Assembly (NCBI RefSeq): GCF_000478585.1
Contig: NZ_ARWI01000001.1
Span: forward strand, 1,426,001-1,490,000
Direction: 5' to 3'
DNA length: 64,000 nucleotides
Origin: Thiomicrorhabdus sp. Kp2
Lineage (GTDB): Bacteria > Pseudomonadota > Gammaproteobacteria > Thiomicrospirales > Thiomicrospiraceae
Shown here: positions 17,700 to 26,773 of the stretch, piece by piece
How positions within the stretch are numbered: position 1 is the stretch's first letter
Layout of the letters: the number at the start of each line of letters is the position of its first letter
Translations under genes and position numbers: made by a program
Notes under the pieces: generated by a model
Seen by the model: only the letters and a program-made list of their open reading frames with translations
Told to the model about the DNA's origin: nothing
Databases searched by the model: none

Positions 17700-19298
17700 T
17701 TAATTGCGTTTATGCTTTTTGAAATGGTGTATTAACGTCTTTAAAGCCACTCTAAAGGCCAATTTTGAGCCCTTTATTATAGAAAGGGCATCTGACCAGG
17801 CCTGGGCATTCTTTTTAATGTCTGCAAAATGTTCTAACGGATTTGCTTTTGCATACAGCACCTCATTCATATCTTGAATTAAAACTGACAGTAATGGCGA
17901 CTCACCATAATGTTGTTTAAACCACTGCTCAAACTGATTTAGAGAATGAACCTTTTGACTCCCTTCTGCTTCTGTTGAATTTCCTGTTGAGTTTCCTGTT
18001 GAGTTTAATAGGTGCTTAGATTGCCAATGCAGTATCGCTTGCAAAATAACCTCACTGGATTTGGCTTGATTAATCTCCTTGCGTAACCGCAGGTTTAACC
18101 CGTATTGCTTTAAAATTAGCAGTAAAAAATAGCCTGAAGCAATCCCTAAAACCAAAGCCAACCAGTAAACACTCCACACTAACCAACCTGGTAAAGCCAT
18201 AACCTGAATAGCAGCAAATGTCTGTTGTGAAACCTTAGCCATCTCTGGATTAAAACCTCTTAAAACCAGCTCAGGAAAAGTAACCAGGCCTGGTTGTTTA
18301 ATCCTAAAAGGCACTTGAACATCTAAAAGAGTCAACATGCCTTTATCATTACTCATTGATGTGACTTGCATCGACTCGGCTAGCCAAGAGACCTGCTCGT
18401 TATGCGTTAACTGGCTAATTAACTGATAAGCCGTGGCCTTTACATACTTATCAGTAAGACCTTGACCAGTTATCTGCCAATTCCAGTAATATAAATCCCC
18501 TACCTGGTAAAACGCCTCAAAGGGCGCAATGTGCCAATCTAGCTGACCCACCGCAACCGACATGGGTAAAAACGTTGGCAAGGGTTTTACTTGTACAGTG
18601 TGCGCTGAATCAAAAAACTTCCAACGCTGATTACTGGTGTTTTTAACCTCAACAATGGGCGATTTTAGTGGCAGACTTTCCAATTCTGACACTCTTGGCA
18701 TTTCAAAACTCACCATGTGGTTTTGTGGGTCACTCTCTGAACTTAATAGATGGGTAATTAGCCCTGCATTTTTTAATCCTTCAGGCGATTGCATCTCCAC
18801 TAAAAAAGCGGGATTTTTAACGGTGACTTGAGCCTGCCAAAGCCCCTGCTGCGTGCTAAAAAGTTCAGTCTTGGGCTTTTGCCATTCAATAGCCACTTCT
18901 GGGTTAGGTTCAACCTTAATCACCGTTTTGGGTATATGCACCCTACCCGCTTTTTGCTCAGCAATCACCAACTCCCCCTCCCTTAATGGGTAGAGGATTA
19001 AACGTAAAAGGTATGAGTGTTGGTCAACATCATCAATTACAAAATTTTGTTTAAGTTCAGTCCAATCCAATAATGCGGTCGATTTGCCAATTTTTTCACC
19101 TTCAATCACCAGTGAAACGGGCTGACCAAGCTGAATATGGGTTGGACGAATCTTCACCTCAATTGGCGTATTATCTTTAAGCAACTCGGTCTCATTTAAG
19201 TTACCAGGCCGGGTAACTTGAGAATCCACCGCAAACACCGCTGACACAAAAAACAGCGGTAAAAAACCAAATAAAAGAACTTTTATAAACTTTACCAT
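17700..19298 (-). CDS. batD: BatD-like membrane-anchored periplasmic protein
   Basis: The 532-residue protein has a clear N-terminal signal peptide (about residues 1-23, ending VSAVFA), a long beta-rich periplasmic part, one transmembrane helix at about 370-395 (WSVYWLALVLGIASGYF) and a cytoplasmic tail. Size, topology and its place as last gene of a moxR-DUF58-bat operon fit BatD (oxygen-tolerance family). Bat proteins are thought to work as a membrane complex with the MoxR ATPase; their biochemical role is unsettled. The start overlaps the 3' end of the batB-batC gene by 7 bp, suggesting translational coupling. A short direct repeat encoding STGNSTGNST lies at about 17985-18003. Confidence 0.85.
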   Translation of the reverse strand: MVKFIKVLLFGFLPLFFVSAVFAVDSQVTRPGNLNETELLKDNTPIEVKIRPTHIQLGQPVSLVIEGEKIGKSTALLDWTELKQNFVIDDVDQHSYLLRLILYPLREGELVIAEQKAGRVHIPKTVIKVEPNPEVAIEWQKPKTELFSTQQGLWQAQVTVKNPAFLVEMQSPEGLKNAGLITHLLSSESDPQNHMVSFEMPRVSELESLPLKSPIVEVKNTSNQRWKFFDSAHTVQVKPLPTFLPMSVAVGQLDWHIAPFEAFYQVGDLYYWNWQITGQGLTDKYVKATAYQLISQLTHNEQVSWLAESMQVTSMSNDKGMLTLLDVQVPFRIKQPGLVTFPELVLRGFNPEMAKVSQQTFAAIQVMALPGWLVWSVYWLALVLGIASGYFLLLILKQYGLNLRLRKEINQAKSSEVILQAILHWQSKHLLNSTGNSTGNSTEAEGSQKVHSLNQFEQWFKQHYGESPLLSVLIQDMNEVLYAKANPLEHFADIKKNAQAWSDALSIIKGSKLAFRVALKTLIHHFKKHKRN

Positions 19299-21349
19299 GG
19301 CTGAGCTCCAGGAATAGAGTGCGCCTTTTCTTGGGCCGCATGAAAACCTTCTTCACGCTCAAAAAGTCTTTTTAACAGCTGTTTTTGATTATCTTGCAAC
19401 TGCTGTAATTCATGTTCAAATTGCTCTGCTCGTTGTTGATTCATTTGCGCCTGCAAAACCTTATTGCCACCTGTTTGTCCTATAACCGTATTTAATCGCA
19501 ACTTGGCAATACTCGGGTTTAAACGAAAATCAGTTAAATTATCCACATCGGGTATTTTTAATAATTTACCACTTTTATTCCCGCCAAAAGCATCGCCATC
19601 AGCACCAAAACCTGGTTCTTTAGAGTCTGAATCGCCTGTTTTTTGTCCACCATAAAATGCCCCTGAATTATCACCTTTTGAACCTTTGCCCTGATCTTGC
19701 TCTTCTGACTTTGACTTACTCTGCTTGGCCTGTATTTCTAATTGATGACGCTGTTGAGCCAACTGAAGATTATTTTGGGCTTTTAAATAAGGAGATTGAT
19801 AAATCATCGCTTGCTGATAAGACTCAATCGCCTGCGGCAGTAAGTTGGCTTGATAGTAACTATTGCCTAAGTTATAGAGCGCCTTAGCGCGTTCAACATC
19901 AGACGGAGCTTGCCAAGCGGCTTGTCTAAAATACAAAACGGCGGCTTCTAAATCATCCGACTTGTAAGCTGATGCCCCAGCACCAAACCAACCTTGGTAA
20001 TTGGGGTTAGCATCATATAAGGTTTCGGCCAACTCATACGCACCCTCACTAAAAGCGCTATAAGCCTCATGCAGTTTAATATTAGCCTCTTGTGCCGTAG
20101 CCGTTTGAGGCCACAGCGATAAACAGCCAACCATAACCGCAGGCGCAATCAGCATTAAAAGCACGCTACTAATGGTGGCTGAATCTTTTAACTTATTTAA
20201 TTGTTTTTTAGGTAATGCCAATACACCTAAAGCAATTTGCCAAGCATAAAAGGCCAGTAATAAACTGATTATGCCAGCCACCATAAACGGGTGGGCATAA
20301 CTCAGCCAAACTTGCTTAGCTCGCTTATCTTGGTAACTTGAGGCACTCTGTTCAATTTCGGCTAACAACTTTTGCATAAACACTTGCTCAGCACTGGCAC
20401 GTAAATAAACGCCTTCTGTTTGCTGTGCAAGTTTAAGCAACTGACTCTCTTCTAAACGGCTCTGCACCAATAGACCATTTACATGTAAATGACCAGAAGC
20501 GTGTGTTGTATCAGGAATCGGTGCAGGACGTGTATTACCCACCCCAACAAAAATCACCTTTACACCCGTATCGCTCTGTTTTTGCGAAACAGCCACATCG
20601 AGCTCTTGAACCGCTTTGGGTAATTCCATTGGTTTCCAAAAAGGTTGCGCGCCATCGGTAAACACCACCAATATTTTTGCAGCTCGTCCTGTTTGGGTTA
20701 AGGTGTTTAATGCGCCAATTAAAGCCAAATCTAACCAACTTCCCTTTGTTGGCAACATTCCAGGCTCTATCAAATTTAATGCATGATTAAAGGCCTGTTT
20801 ATCATAAGTTAAAGGCAAAACAGTATGGGGTTGATAGGCAAAAACATTTAAGGCCACTCGGTCACTGCTTTTAAGTTCGGCAACCAAGGTTTGGGCAATC
20901 GACTTAGCAAACAGAAAACGGTTAGGTTTAACATCCTCGGCCGTCATGGAATCAGATAGATCAAAATCAATCATTACATCCACACCGCTCCGTATTTGAG
21001 AGTCAAACTGACTGTCTAAACTTCGTGGGCCTGCTAAAGCAATCACAAAACAGAGCCAAGCTAATGCCAATAGGCGGCTTGCATTCAACACCTTACAGGG
21101 CTTAGCTATCAAGTTTAGCAGCCTGCTCAAAGGCGATTTTGAGTTACCAGGCCTGGTAGGTTTCATTGAAACCTGGCTAATTGACGGCTGAGCACTTACC
21201 CAAGGCCATAATTGTGCATCGGCATAACTCTGTTTTTGGCGGTTGCGTAACAAACGCTGAATAAACCAAACCAAAACAGGTAATAAAAGCCCCCAAAGCC
21301 AGATGGGAGCGCGCCACATTAAAGCATCATTTAAAAAAGCTTCAATCAT
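19292..21349 (-). CDS. BatB-BatC fusion: VWA domain plus TPR repeats
   Basis: A 685-residue membrane protein. Two helices occur at about 12-30 and 88-106, then a VWA domain whose MIDAS reads DLSDS (about residue 128) with a later TDGAQP. Two more helices lie at about 350-375 and 390-410, followed by TPR-type repeats (about 425-545) and a polar Gln/Lys-rich tail. VWA-plus-TM is BatB; TM-plus-TPR is BatC, so this is a fusion of two genes that are separate in the Bacteroides operon. It overlaps batA by 4 bp and batD by 7 bp. An ACCAGGCCTGGT copy falls in the TRPG codons. Confidence 0.88.
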   Translation of the reverse strand: MIEAFLNDALMWRAPIWLWGLLLPVLVWFIQRLLRNRQKQSYADAQLWPWVSAQPSISQVSMKPTRPGNSKSPLSRLLNLIAKPCKVLNASRLLALAWLCFVIALAGPRSLDSQFDSQIRSGVDVMIDFDLSDSMTAEDVKPNRFLFAKSIAQTLVAELKSSDRVALNVFAYQPHTVLPLTYDKQAFNHALNLIEPGMLPTKGSWLDLALIGALNTLTQTGRAAKILVVFTDGAQPFWKPMELPKAVQELDVAVSQKQSDTGVKVIFVGVGNTRPAPIPDTTHASGHLHVNGLLVQSRLEESQLLKLAQQTEGVYLRASAEQVFMQKLLAEIEQSASSYQDKRAKQVWLSYAHPFMVAGIISLLLAFYAWQIALGVLALPKKQLNKLKDSATISSVLLMLIAPAVMVGCLSLWPQTATAQEANIKLHEAYSAFSEGAYELAETLYDANPNYQGWFGAGASAYKSDDLEAAVLYFRQAAWQAPSDVERAKALYNLGNSYYQANLLPQAIESYQQAMIYQSPYLKAQNNLQLAQQRHQLEIQAKQSKSKSEEQDQGKGSKGDNSGAFYGGQKTGDSDSKEPGFGADGDAFGGNKSGKLLKIPDVDNLTDFRLNPSIAKLRLNTVIGQTGGNKVLQAQMNQQRAEQFEHELQQLQDNQKQLLKRLFEREEGFHAAQEKAHSIPGAQPW

Positions 21350-22506
21350 GCTGCCTCCTCATCATTACCTTGTTTGGGCTTTCTGAGAACCACACCCGTC
21401 CAAATCAGACTTAATAACCAATAAATACCTAAAATAACCAGGCCTGCTATTAACGGATAAGGCGATAAATCTTGTTTTTGCGGTGGGCTTGGAGGCTGAA
21501 TATAAGGCACCCCTTCGGCTTGATTAATTTGTTCTAGCACAGCAGAAATTTCAGCACCACTACCCACCTGATAATACTGCCCACCTGTTTGTTGAGCGAT
21601 ACTTTGCAGTGATTCGGACTCTAATGGCTGATAAAGCAAACCTGTATAAACACGCTTGTCGGCTTGTTCACTACTCGCTCCTACCCCAATCGTATAAATA
21701 GGTACTTGTAAAAGCTGTGCATAATTCACCGCTTCGGTCAGCTCAATCTTACTTGGCTGACTTAAACCATCGCTAATCAGCACTAAAACACGCTTTAAGG
21801 TATCGGTGCTGGCTTTTGTCACGCCTGTGGATTGATCGGCCTGTTTAAGTGCTAAACCTAATGCTTCACCCATTGCGGTATCGGTTCGCCCTGCTAAATA
21901 CGGTTGTAGCCGTTTTAAAGTTAAGCGTGCCAAAGTTTGGTCAGAGGTCAAAGGCAATAGGGTATAGGCACTATCTGCATAAATCGCTAAACTAAAACGA
22001 TTACCCTCCAACTTGGCAATAAAGTCATCTAAAACCTGTTTCACCACATTCATACGCGTTTCTTGCTGGCCGTTCATCGCGTAATCGGGCAATAAAAACG
22101 AGGCTGAACTTTCCACTACAAATACGATGTCACGCACCGTTTTGCTATCGGGTTCAGAAGGCGTAGGTAATTTTTGAATGGGCTGAGCGAGGGCGATGGC
22201 AATCAAACTAATGGCCAAACCTCTTAACAGGTTAAAAATAATCGCCCTAAAGGAGAAAACCGTAATCTGTTTAATCGGTTTTATATGCTGTACCTTATGA
22301 ATTAAGGCGTGTCTTACTTGTAGCTGACGACGAGCCGCGATATCGCTTAAATCATTATTAGCGGTAAAACGACTGCTTAACCACCAAAATAGTGGCCAAA
22401 AAACAATTAACCACAACCAAACAGGCGATTCAAACGCCAAGTTTGCTGTTTCAGCGCCGTCTACCAGGCCTGTTAAGTTAAATAGATTTAATAGCCAAGC
22501 GTCCAT
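21346..22506 (-). CDS. batA: BatA-like VWA membrane protein
   Basis: A 386-residue protein with helices near residues 28-45 and 90-110, a VWA domain at about 125-310, and a C-terminal helix at about 345-370. The MIDAS reads ESSAS instead of the usual DxSxS, while the distal ISDG motif and the RTDT threonine are kept. The acidic side chain is conserved in charge but one carbon longer. Its position between the DUF4381-like gene (1-bp overlap, TAATG) and batB-batC (4-bp overlap) supports the BatA call and tight translational coupling. Confidence 0.85.
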   Translation of the reverse strand: MDAWLLNLFNLTGLVDGAETANLAFESPVWLWLIVFWPLFWWLSSRFTANNDLSDIAARRQLQVRHALIHKVQHIKPIKQITVFSFRAIIFNLLRGLAISLIAIALAQPIQKLPTPSEPDSKTVRDIVFVVESSASFLLPDYAMNGQQETRMNVVKQVLDDFIAKLEGNRFSLAIYADSAYTLLPLTSDQTLARLTLKRLQPYLAGRTDTAMGEALGLALKQADQSTGVTKASTDTLKRVLVLISDGLSQPSKIELTEAVNYAQLLQVPIYTIGVGASSEQADKRVYTGLLYQPLESESLQSIAQQTGGQYYQVGSGAEISAVLEQINQAEGVPYIQPPSPPQKQDLSPYPLIAGLVILGIYWLLSLIWTGVVLRKPKQGNDEEAA

Positions 22507-23057
22507 TAAACATCACCTTTAAAAGGTGTTTTGAGGTAACTCAAATAATAAGCCCACAAATTTTTAACACTCAAATGATTTTGCAAAAAGGTCTCAACTT
22601 CTTTCAAGTTCATGGCAAAAGTTTCACGTGAAACTGTGTGCTCAGAAAACACCACAAAGTTAACTTGGCGTTGCAATAAGTCCATTGACGGTTCATCCTC
22701 TACTTTTAACCGTTGTGATACATAGATTAATCGCTGTGCTAGATGATAAAAACCATGAACTTCCGCCTGAGAAATCCCCGTTTGACTCTGTGATTTTTGT
22801 GCAAGCGTTTGCAGCTTAGACAATTGAGAACGTGCTATTAAAAAGTGCAAAAACAGACTCTGTTTTGCAAAAGGTTGGTTACGTGCTTTAAACATCACTA
22901 CCAACGCAATTAAAGCAAATACACACACTACAATCACCAGCCAATAAGCACTGGTTTGCAACAAACTCAACCAGTTAAAATCGGGCGAAACAGGCAGTTC
23001 AATATCATATAAAACAAGGTCTAATGCCTCTGATGTAGAATTATTTTGATTAGCCAT
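22506..23057 (-). CDS. DUF4381-like single-TM protein of the Bat operon
   Basis: A 183-residue protein with one transmembrane helix at about 32-52 (YWLVIVVCVFALIALVVMF) and a helical cytoplasmic tail. Proteins of this size and topology (DUF4381 family) commonly stand between the DUF58 gene and batA in proteobacterial operons; the family call rests mainly on this position. Its start overlaps the DUF58 gene by 8 bp and its stop overlaps the batA start. Function unknown. Confidence 0.75.
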   Translation of the reverse strand: MANQNNSTSEALDLVLYDIELPVSPDFNWLSLLQTSAYWLVIVVCVFALIALVVMFKARNQPFAKQSLFLHFLIARSQLSKLQTLAQKSQSQTGISQAEVHGFYHLAQRLIYVSQRLKVEDEPSMDLLQRQVNFVVFSEHTVSRETFAMNLKEVETFLQNHLSVKNLWAYYLSYLKTPFKGDV

Positions 23058-24120
23058 AATTTACCTGCTCATTTTGTGCTCTCTTATGAAACAGATTGTT
23101 TTTATTTTCAAGACTTAATGACAACATCATCTCTGACAGAGGTTCATGCGCATAGAGTGAATAAACCCCAACTGCGGCTTGATTAATCGCTTGTTGAATA
23201 TGCGTTTGATATTGAACTGACCAGGCCTGGTAACTTAAACGTTGCTCAGCATCTGCAATGGCATAAGTTTGTTGATTCACCATAGACTGAAGTTGTAAAC
23301 CTTCTATTTCAGGAAGCTGCGTTTCCGCAATATCTTCAACCCAAACCGCCTTAATCGCCACGCGACTTTGCAAGGCGGTTAATATTTCCGTTGTCTCTTG
23401 ATTAACATCATGAAAATCGCTAATCAATATCAATCGAGAACCAGGTTGTAACTGCGCAGTCAAACTCACCAATACATCATTGAATGACGGTTCAATTTGC
23501 GAGATCTTCAAAGAGGGCGGACACGGTTGACTGACAAATTCCATAACATGCGAGTAGATAGACTTACCCTCAAAAATACGCGATTGTTCAAACTCTTCGG
23601 CCAATCGGCCTGTTGCAACAGGAATACCAATCTGCTGTGCCAACCAAGCATAATAACCTGCCACTCTTGCCGCTTGTGTCGCCTTTAAACGCTTACGGGT
23701 ACCAAAACGCATACTGGCGCGGTGATCGACCAAAATAAACCAATTTTCTTGGCGTTCTTCTTGAAACAGTTTGGTGTATGCCTTGCCTGTACGCGCCATT
23801 AAACGCCAGTTAATTCGTCTAATTTCATCCCCTGGTTGATAGGCTCGGCTCTCTTCATACTCCAAACCAGCACCCATAAACTGCGAGGTTTGCTCCCCCT
23901 GCCTTAGGGCTTCACTCTGTTTTAAGTTGGGCGAAACTTTACTAGAGGCTTGAGCAAGTTGCTCTGCAAAGTCAGTGATTTCAGTAGACGATAAAATCGG
24001 CTGGTAAATGGTTTGACTAAGCGGTTTTATAGGCGATATGAATCGTTGGCGAATATTCTGCCAAACAGGAACCACCAAAGACTTCATAAGTTTAAATAAC
24101 GGCATTAATGCGCCACCCAT
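23050..24120 (-). CDS. DUF58-domain protein of the MoxR/Bat operon
   Basis: A 356-residue protein with the DUF58 signature: YEESRAYQPGDEIRRINWR followed by TGKAYTKLFQEER and LVDHRASM. These proteins have a VWA-like fold and accompany MoxR ATPases. The open frame starts at ATG 24120 (MGGALMPLFKL); an ATG five codons later (24105) has GGTGG at better ribosome-binding spacing and may be the true start. It lies 40-odd bp after moxR and overlaps the next gene by 8 bp. An ACCAGGCCTGGTAA copy sits in the YQAW codons. Confidence 0.88.
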   Translation of the reverse strand: MGGALMPLFKLMKSLVVPVWQNIRQRFISPIKPLSQTIYQPILSSTEITDFAEQLAQASSKVSPNLKQSEALRQGEQTSQFMGAGLEYEESRAYQPGDEIRRINWRLMARTGKAYTKLFQEERQENWFILVDHRASMRFGTRKRLKATQAARVAGYYAWLAQQIGIPVATGRLAEEFEQSRIFEGKSIYSHVMEFVSQPCPPSLKISQIEPSFNDVLVSLTAQLQPGSRLILISDFHDVNQETTEILTALQSRVAIKAVWVEDIAETQLPEIEGLQLQSMVNQQTYAIADAEQRLSYQAWSVQYQTHIQQAINQAAVGVYSLYAHEPLSEMMLSLSLENKNNLFHKRAQNEQVNYG

Positions 24121-24159
24121 GTTTCAGATTCATCTTCAAAACCGTTCAAAATTAACGAC

Positions 24160-25134
24160 TTATCCTTCTAACATTGGAACAGGCACAAGCTCAATTAATT
24201 TTTGAATAATGGAATCAGGTGTCCATTTTTGCGCACGACCACTAAAGCTAACAATCAAACGATGGCGCAATACATCAGGCAATAAAGTAATCACATCATC
24301 AGGCGTGACAAAATTACGCTCTTGTAACCAGGCATAAGCACTGGCGGCATGTAATAATGCAATAGACGCACGAGGTGATGCCCCTACTTCTAGAACACCT
24401 TGCATAGCACTGTCTAATTGGCCTAGCTTACGGGTTGCGGCAATCAGCGCCACCATATAACGCTCTACAGGTTCAGAGACATATTGTTCGGCCACTGAGT
24501 GACGAGCGTGAATGACGTTTTCGGGTGTTAAAAAAGCGTTAAAGTCCTCTTTGTCTTCACCAAAATGATGCGCTCTATCACGGCGTAAAATTTCTAGCTC
24601 TTCGGCTTCATCAGGGTAATCTAACACCACATGCAACATAAAACGGTCAAGCTGTGCTTCTGGCAAAGGGTAGGTTCCACTCTGTTCAAGAGGGTTTTGT
24701 GTGGCCATGACCAAAAACATCTCAGGCAAGGCGCGAGTTTGTCCGCCTGCGGTAACTTGTTTTTCAGCCATCGCCTCAAGCAGTGCCGACTGCACTTTTG
24801 GTGGCGCACGATTGATTTCATCGGCCAACACAATCTCATTAAAAATCGGACCTTTTACAAAACTCAATGCACCCGAATTGACATCCAACACCTCCGAACC
24901 CATCACATCGCCAGGCATTAAATCGGGGGTAAACTGTATACGCTGAAAACTGGCATGCACACCCGTTGCTAGGGTTTTAACCGCCGTGGTTTTTGCCAGG
25001 CCTGGTGGCCCTTCTAGTAAAACATGGCCACCCGTTAACAAGGCAATCAACATCTTATCTAGCAAGGCTTCCTGACCAACAATCACCTTCTGTAAATGCG
25101 TTTTTAACGCTAAAAATTCTGTTTGTGTAGACAT
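24160..25134 (-). CDS. MoxR-family AAA+ ATPase
   Basis: The protein of about 324 residues has a Walker A GPPGLAKTT (residues 42-50), Walker B VLADEIN (103-108) and the MoxR hallmark PPKVQSALLEAMAEKQVT. MoxR ATPases are chaperone-like factors that act with VWA proteins, here the downstream Bat set. I chose ATG 25134 (MSTQTEFLAL) because GGA lies 8 bases upstream; a TTG four codons earlier (25146) is also open. It is the first gene of the six-gene minus-strand operon. A CCAGGCCTGG copy falls exactly on the Walker A codons. Confidence 0.93.
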   Translation of the reverse strand: MSTQTEFLALKTHLQKVIVGQEALLDKMLIALLTGGHVLLEGPPGLAKTTAVKTLATGVHASFQRIQFTPDLMPGDVMGSEVLDVNSGALSFVKGPIFNEIVLADEINRAPPKVQSALLEAMAEKQVTAGGQTRALPEMFLVMATQNPLEQSGTYPLPEAQLDRFMLHVVLDYPDEAEELEILRRDRAHHFGEDKEDFNAFLTPENVIHARHSVAEQYVSEPVERYMVALIAATRKLGQLDSAMQGVLEVGASPRASIALLHAASAYAWLQERNFVTPDDVITLLPDVLRHRLIVSFSGRAQKWTPDSIIQKLIELVPVPMLEG

Positions 25135-25298
25135 ACTTTTTTCCAAACTAAACGATTAAGGCTCATCAATCAAACCAATACCCATAGACTCGCCATCTAA
25201 TAAATGGACTATGAAATGAAAACTAGGCTTGAATGATAAAAAACTGCTTTCAATAAATACAATTAATTCTGCTTATATAAGGCATTGTTACAGCGGAT

Positions 25299-26579
25299 TT
25301 AGGCAGGTTTTTGTGGTGACCTAAGAGCCAAAAATACCCATAACCCTGAGATAAACATCATAATACCCACAAAATAAAATGGCCAAACCACTGATTGTGC
25401 GTAATGCGCCAATACGCCCATGGCTAAAGCACCAACGGCGTATCCAAAATCACGCCAAAAACGGTATACCCCCAAGATTGTGGCACGTATATTAGGTTCG
25501 CAAAAATCGGCCACAGCAGCACCTAATGTTGGATAGAGCATCGCCATTCCAAAGCCCATCAAAGCGGCTAAAACAGACCACAGCCAGATACTTTCTGCCC
25601 ATACAAAGAGTAAGCTTGTGATACCACAAAGCCAAAATCCACCCACAATAAGAGTTCGCCGCCCCCACTTATCTGACATTGGTCCAGTAATCAGCTGTGA
25701 AGCTCCCCAAACTACACCATAAATCGCAATAATGGCGCTAGCTTCAATCAGCGTTTGTGACTGACTGAGTAAATACACTGGCATAAACACCCAAACTAAC
25801 GCATCAATAAACTTTTCTACCAGGCCTGCTTGGTTAAGCGCCATGAGTTGTGGTTGTTTACAAGTTGCATAGAGCAGGGCTTGACTTAAATTCATTGCAT
25901 TTTGTTGTTCTGTCTCACCTTTTTTGGCCTGTTCAAAACGATGAAGTTCATGGTGTAATTGAGACCAAGGTTGGGTATCAATCACTTTGCTAATCGCTAG
26001 CCACAAACCCAAAAAGATGACCAGCAAACCAAAACCCAGTAACGCTTCACGCGCACCATATTGCTCAGCCAATAAAGCCGTTAGCCACCCTGCAATTCCA
26101 ACTGCGGCATAGCCTGAAAACTCATTTAATCCATTAATCAGGCCCTTTTGATTGGCGTGCGCCAAATCCAGCTTACTGTTTAAAGCCATTGACCAACACA
26201 AACCTTGGTTTACACCAAGAAACACCATTGCCCATAAAATCCACGACCAAGATTCTGCAAAAAACAGCAATAACGGTACAGGAATCGCCAATAGCCAACC
26301 TACAATTAATAGCCTACGACGACCAAAACGGTCGCTTAAATAACCCGCTAATAAATTCATTGCCGCTTTCACAAAACCAAAAACAACCACAAATGCCGCT
26401 AGACTCATAAAGGCTTTTGAAGCTAAACCAAATTCACTTTCTGCCAGGCCTGGTAACACAGTACGTGTCATACCAACAGTTAAACCAACCAAAAACACTT
26501 GAATTAACTGCTGAATCATATGCGATAAATTGTCATGAATACCGTGTTTAATCTGCGAATTCTTGTCTAAAGAAGTCAT
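25299..26579 (-). CDS. MFS transporter of the sulfide/persulfide module
   Basis: A 426-residue protein with about 12 hydrophobic helices and the MFS loop motif DRFGRRRLL (and its pseudo-repeat DKWGRRTLI in the second half), so a proton-coupled secondary transporter of the inner membrane. The substrate cannot be read from the sequence. It is divergent from the persulfide-dioxygenase-like gene and shares with it an intergenic region holding two identical-type palindromic operators, so both are probably controlled by the ArsR-rhodanese regulator nearby. Confidence 0.88.
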   Translation of the reverse strand: MTSLDKNSQIKHGIHDNLSHMIQQLIQVFLVGLTVGMTRTVLPGLAESEFGLASKAFMSLAAFVVVFGFVKAAMNLLAGYLSDRFGRRRLLIVGWLLAIPVPLLLFFAESWSWILWAMVFLGVNQGLCWSMALNSKLDLAHANQKGLINGLNEFSGYAAVGIAGWLTALLAEQYGAREALLGFGLLVIFLGLWLAISKVIDTQPWSQLHHELHRFEQAKKGETEQQNAMNLSQALLYATCKQPQLMALNQAGLVEKFIDALVWVFMPVYLLSQSQTLIEASAIIAIYGVVWGASQLITGPMSDKWGRRTLIVGGFWLCGITSLLFVWAESIWLWSVLAALMGFGMAMLYPTLGAAVADFCEPNIRATILGVYRFWRDFGYAVGALAMGVLAHYAQSVVWPFYFVGIMMFISGLWVFLALRSPQKPA

Positions 26580-26605
26580 TTTAAAGCTCCATAATCCCTT
26601 ATTTT

Positions 26606-26629
26606 TTATTCAACCATATAGTTGAATAA
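26606..26629. promoter_or_regulatory. Palindromic operator 1 (BigR/ArsR type)
   Basis: Inverted repeat with arms TTATTCAAC and GTTGAATAA around a 6-bp AT-rich centre. It lies 27 bp upstream of the MFS start. The same core recurs 51 bp further right. ArsR-family sulfide sensors (BigR, SqrR, YgaV) bind such AT-rich palindromes; assignment to the ArsR-rhodanese gene at 27669 is inference from context. Confidence 0.75.
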
Positions 26630-26656
26630 AGACAGTTTAACGGTTAGGCTAATACA

Positions 26657-26676
26657 ATTCAACCATTTAGTTGAAT
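26657..26676. promoter_or_regulatory. Palindromic operator 2 (BigR/ArsR type)
   Basis: Core TTCAACCATTTAGTTGAA, differing from the first operator only in one centre base within the 18-bp core. It lies about 97 bp upstream of the hydrolase start, so the pair could control both divergent promoters. Confidence 0.75.
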
Positions 26677-26773
26677 ATATTTTGAGCCGAAATGGTAACG
26701 TCAAATGACAACGAATTCGATCAATATTTGCAGAACTTTCATTATGTAAGCTTATATAAGCTAAGGAGTTTTT

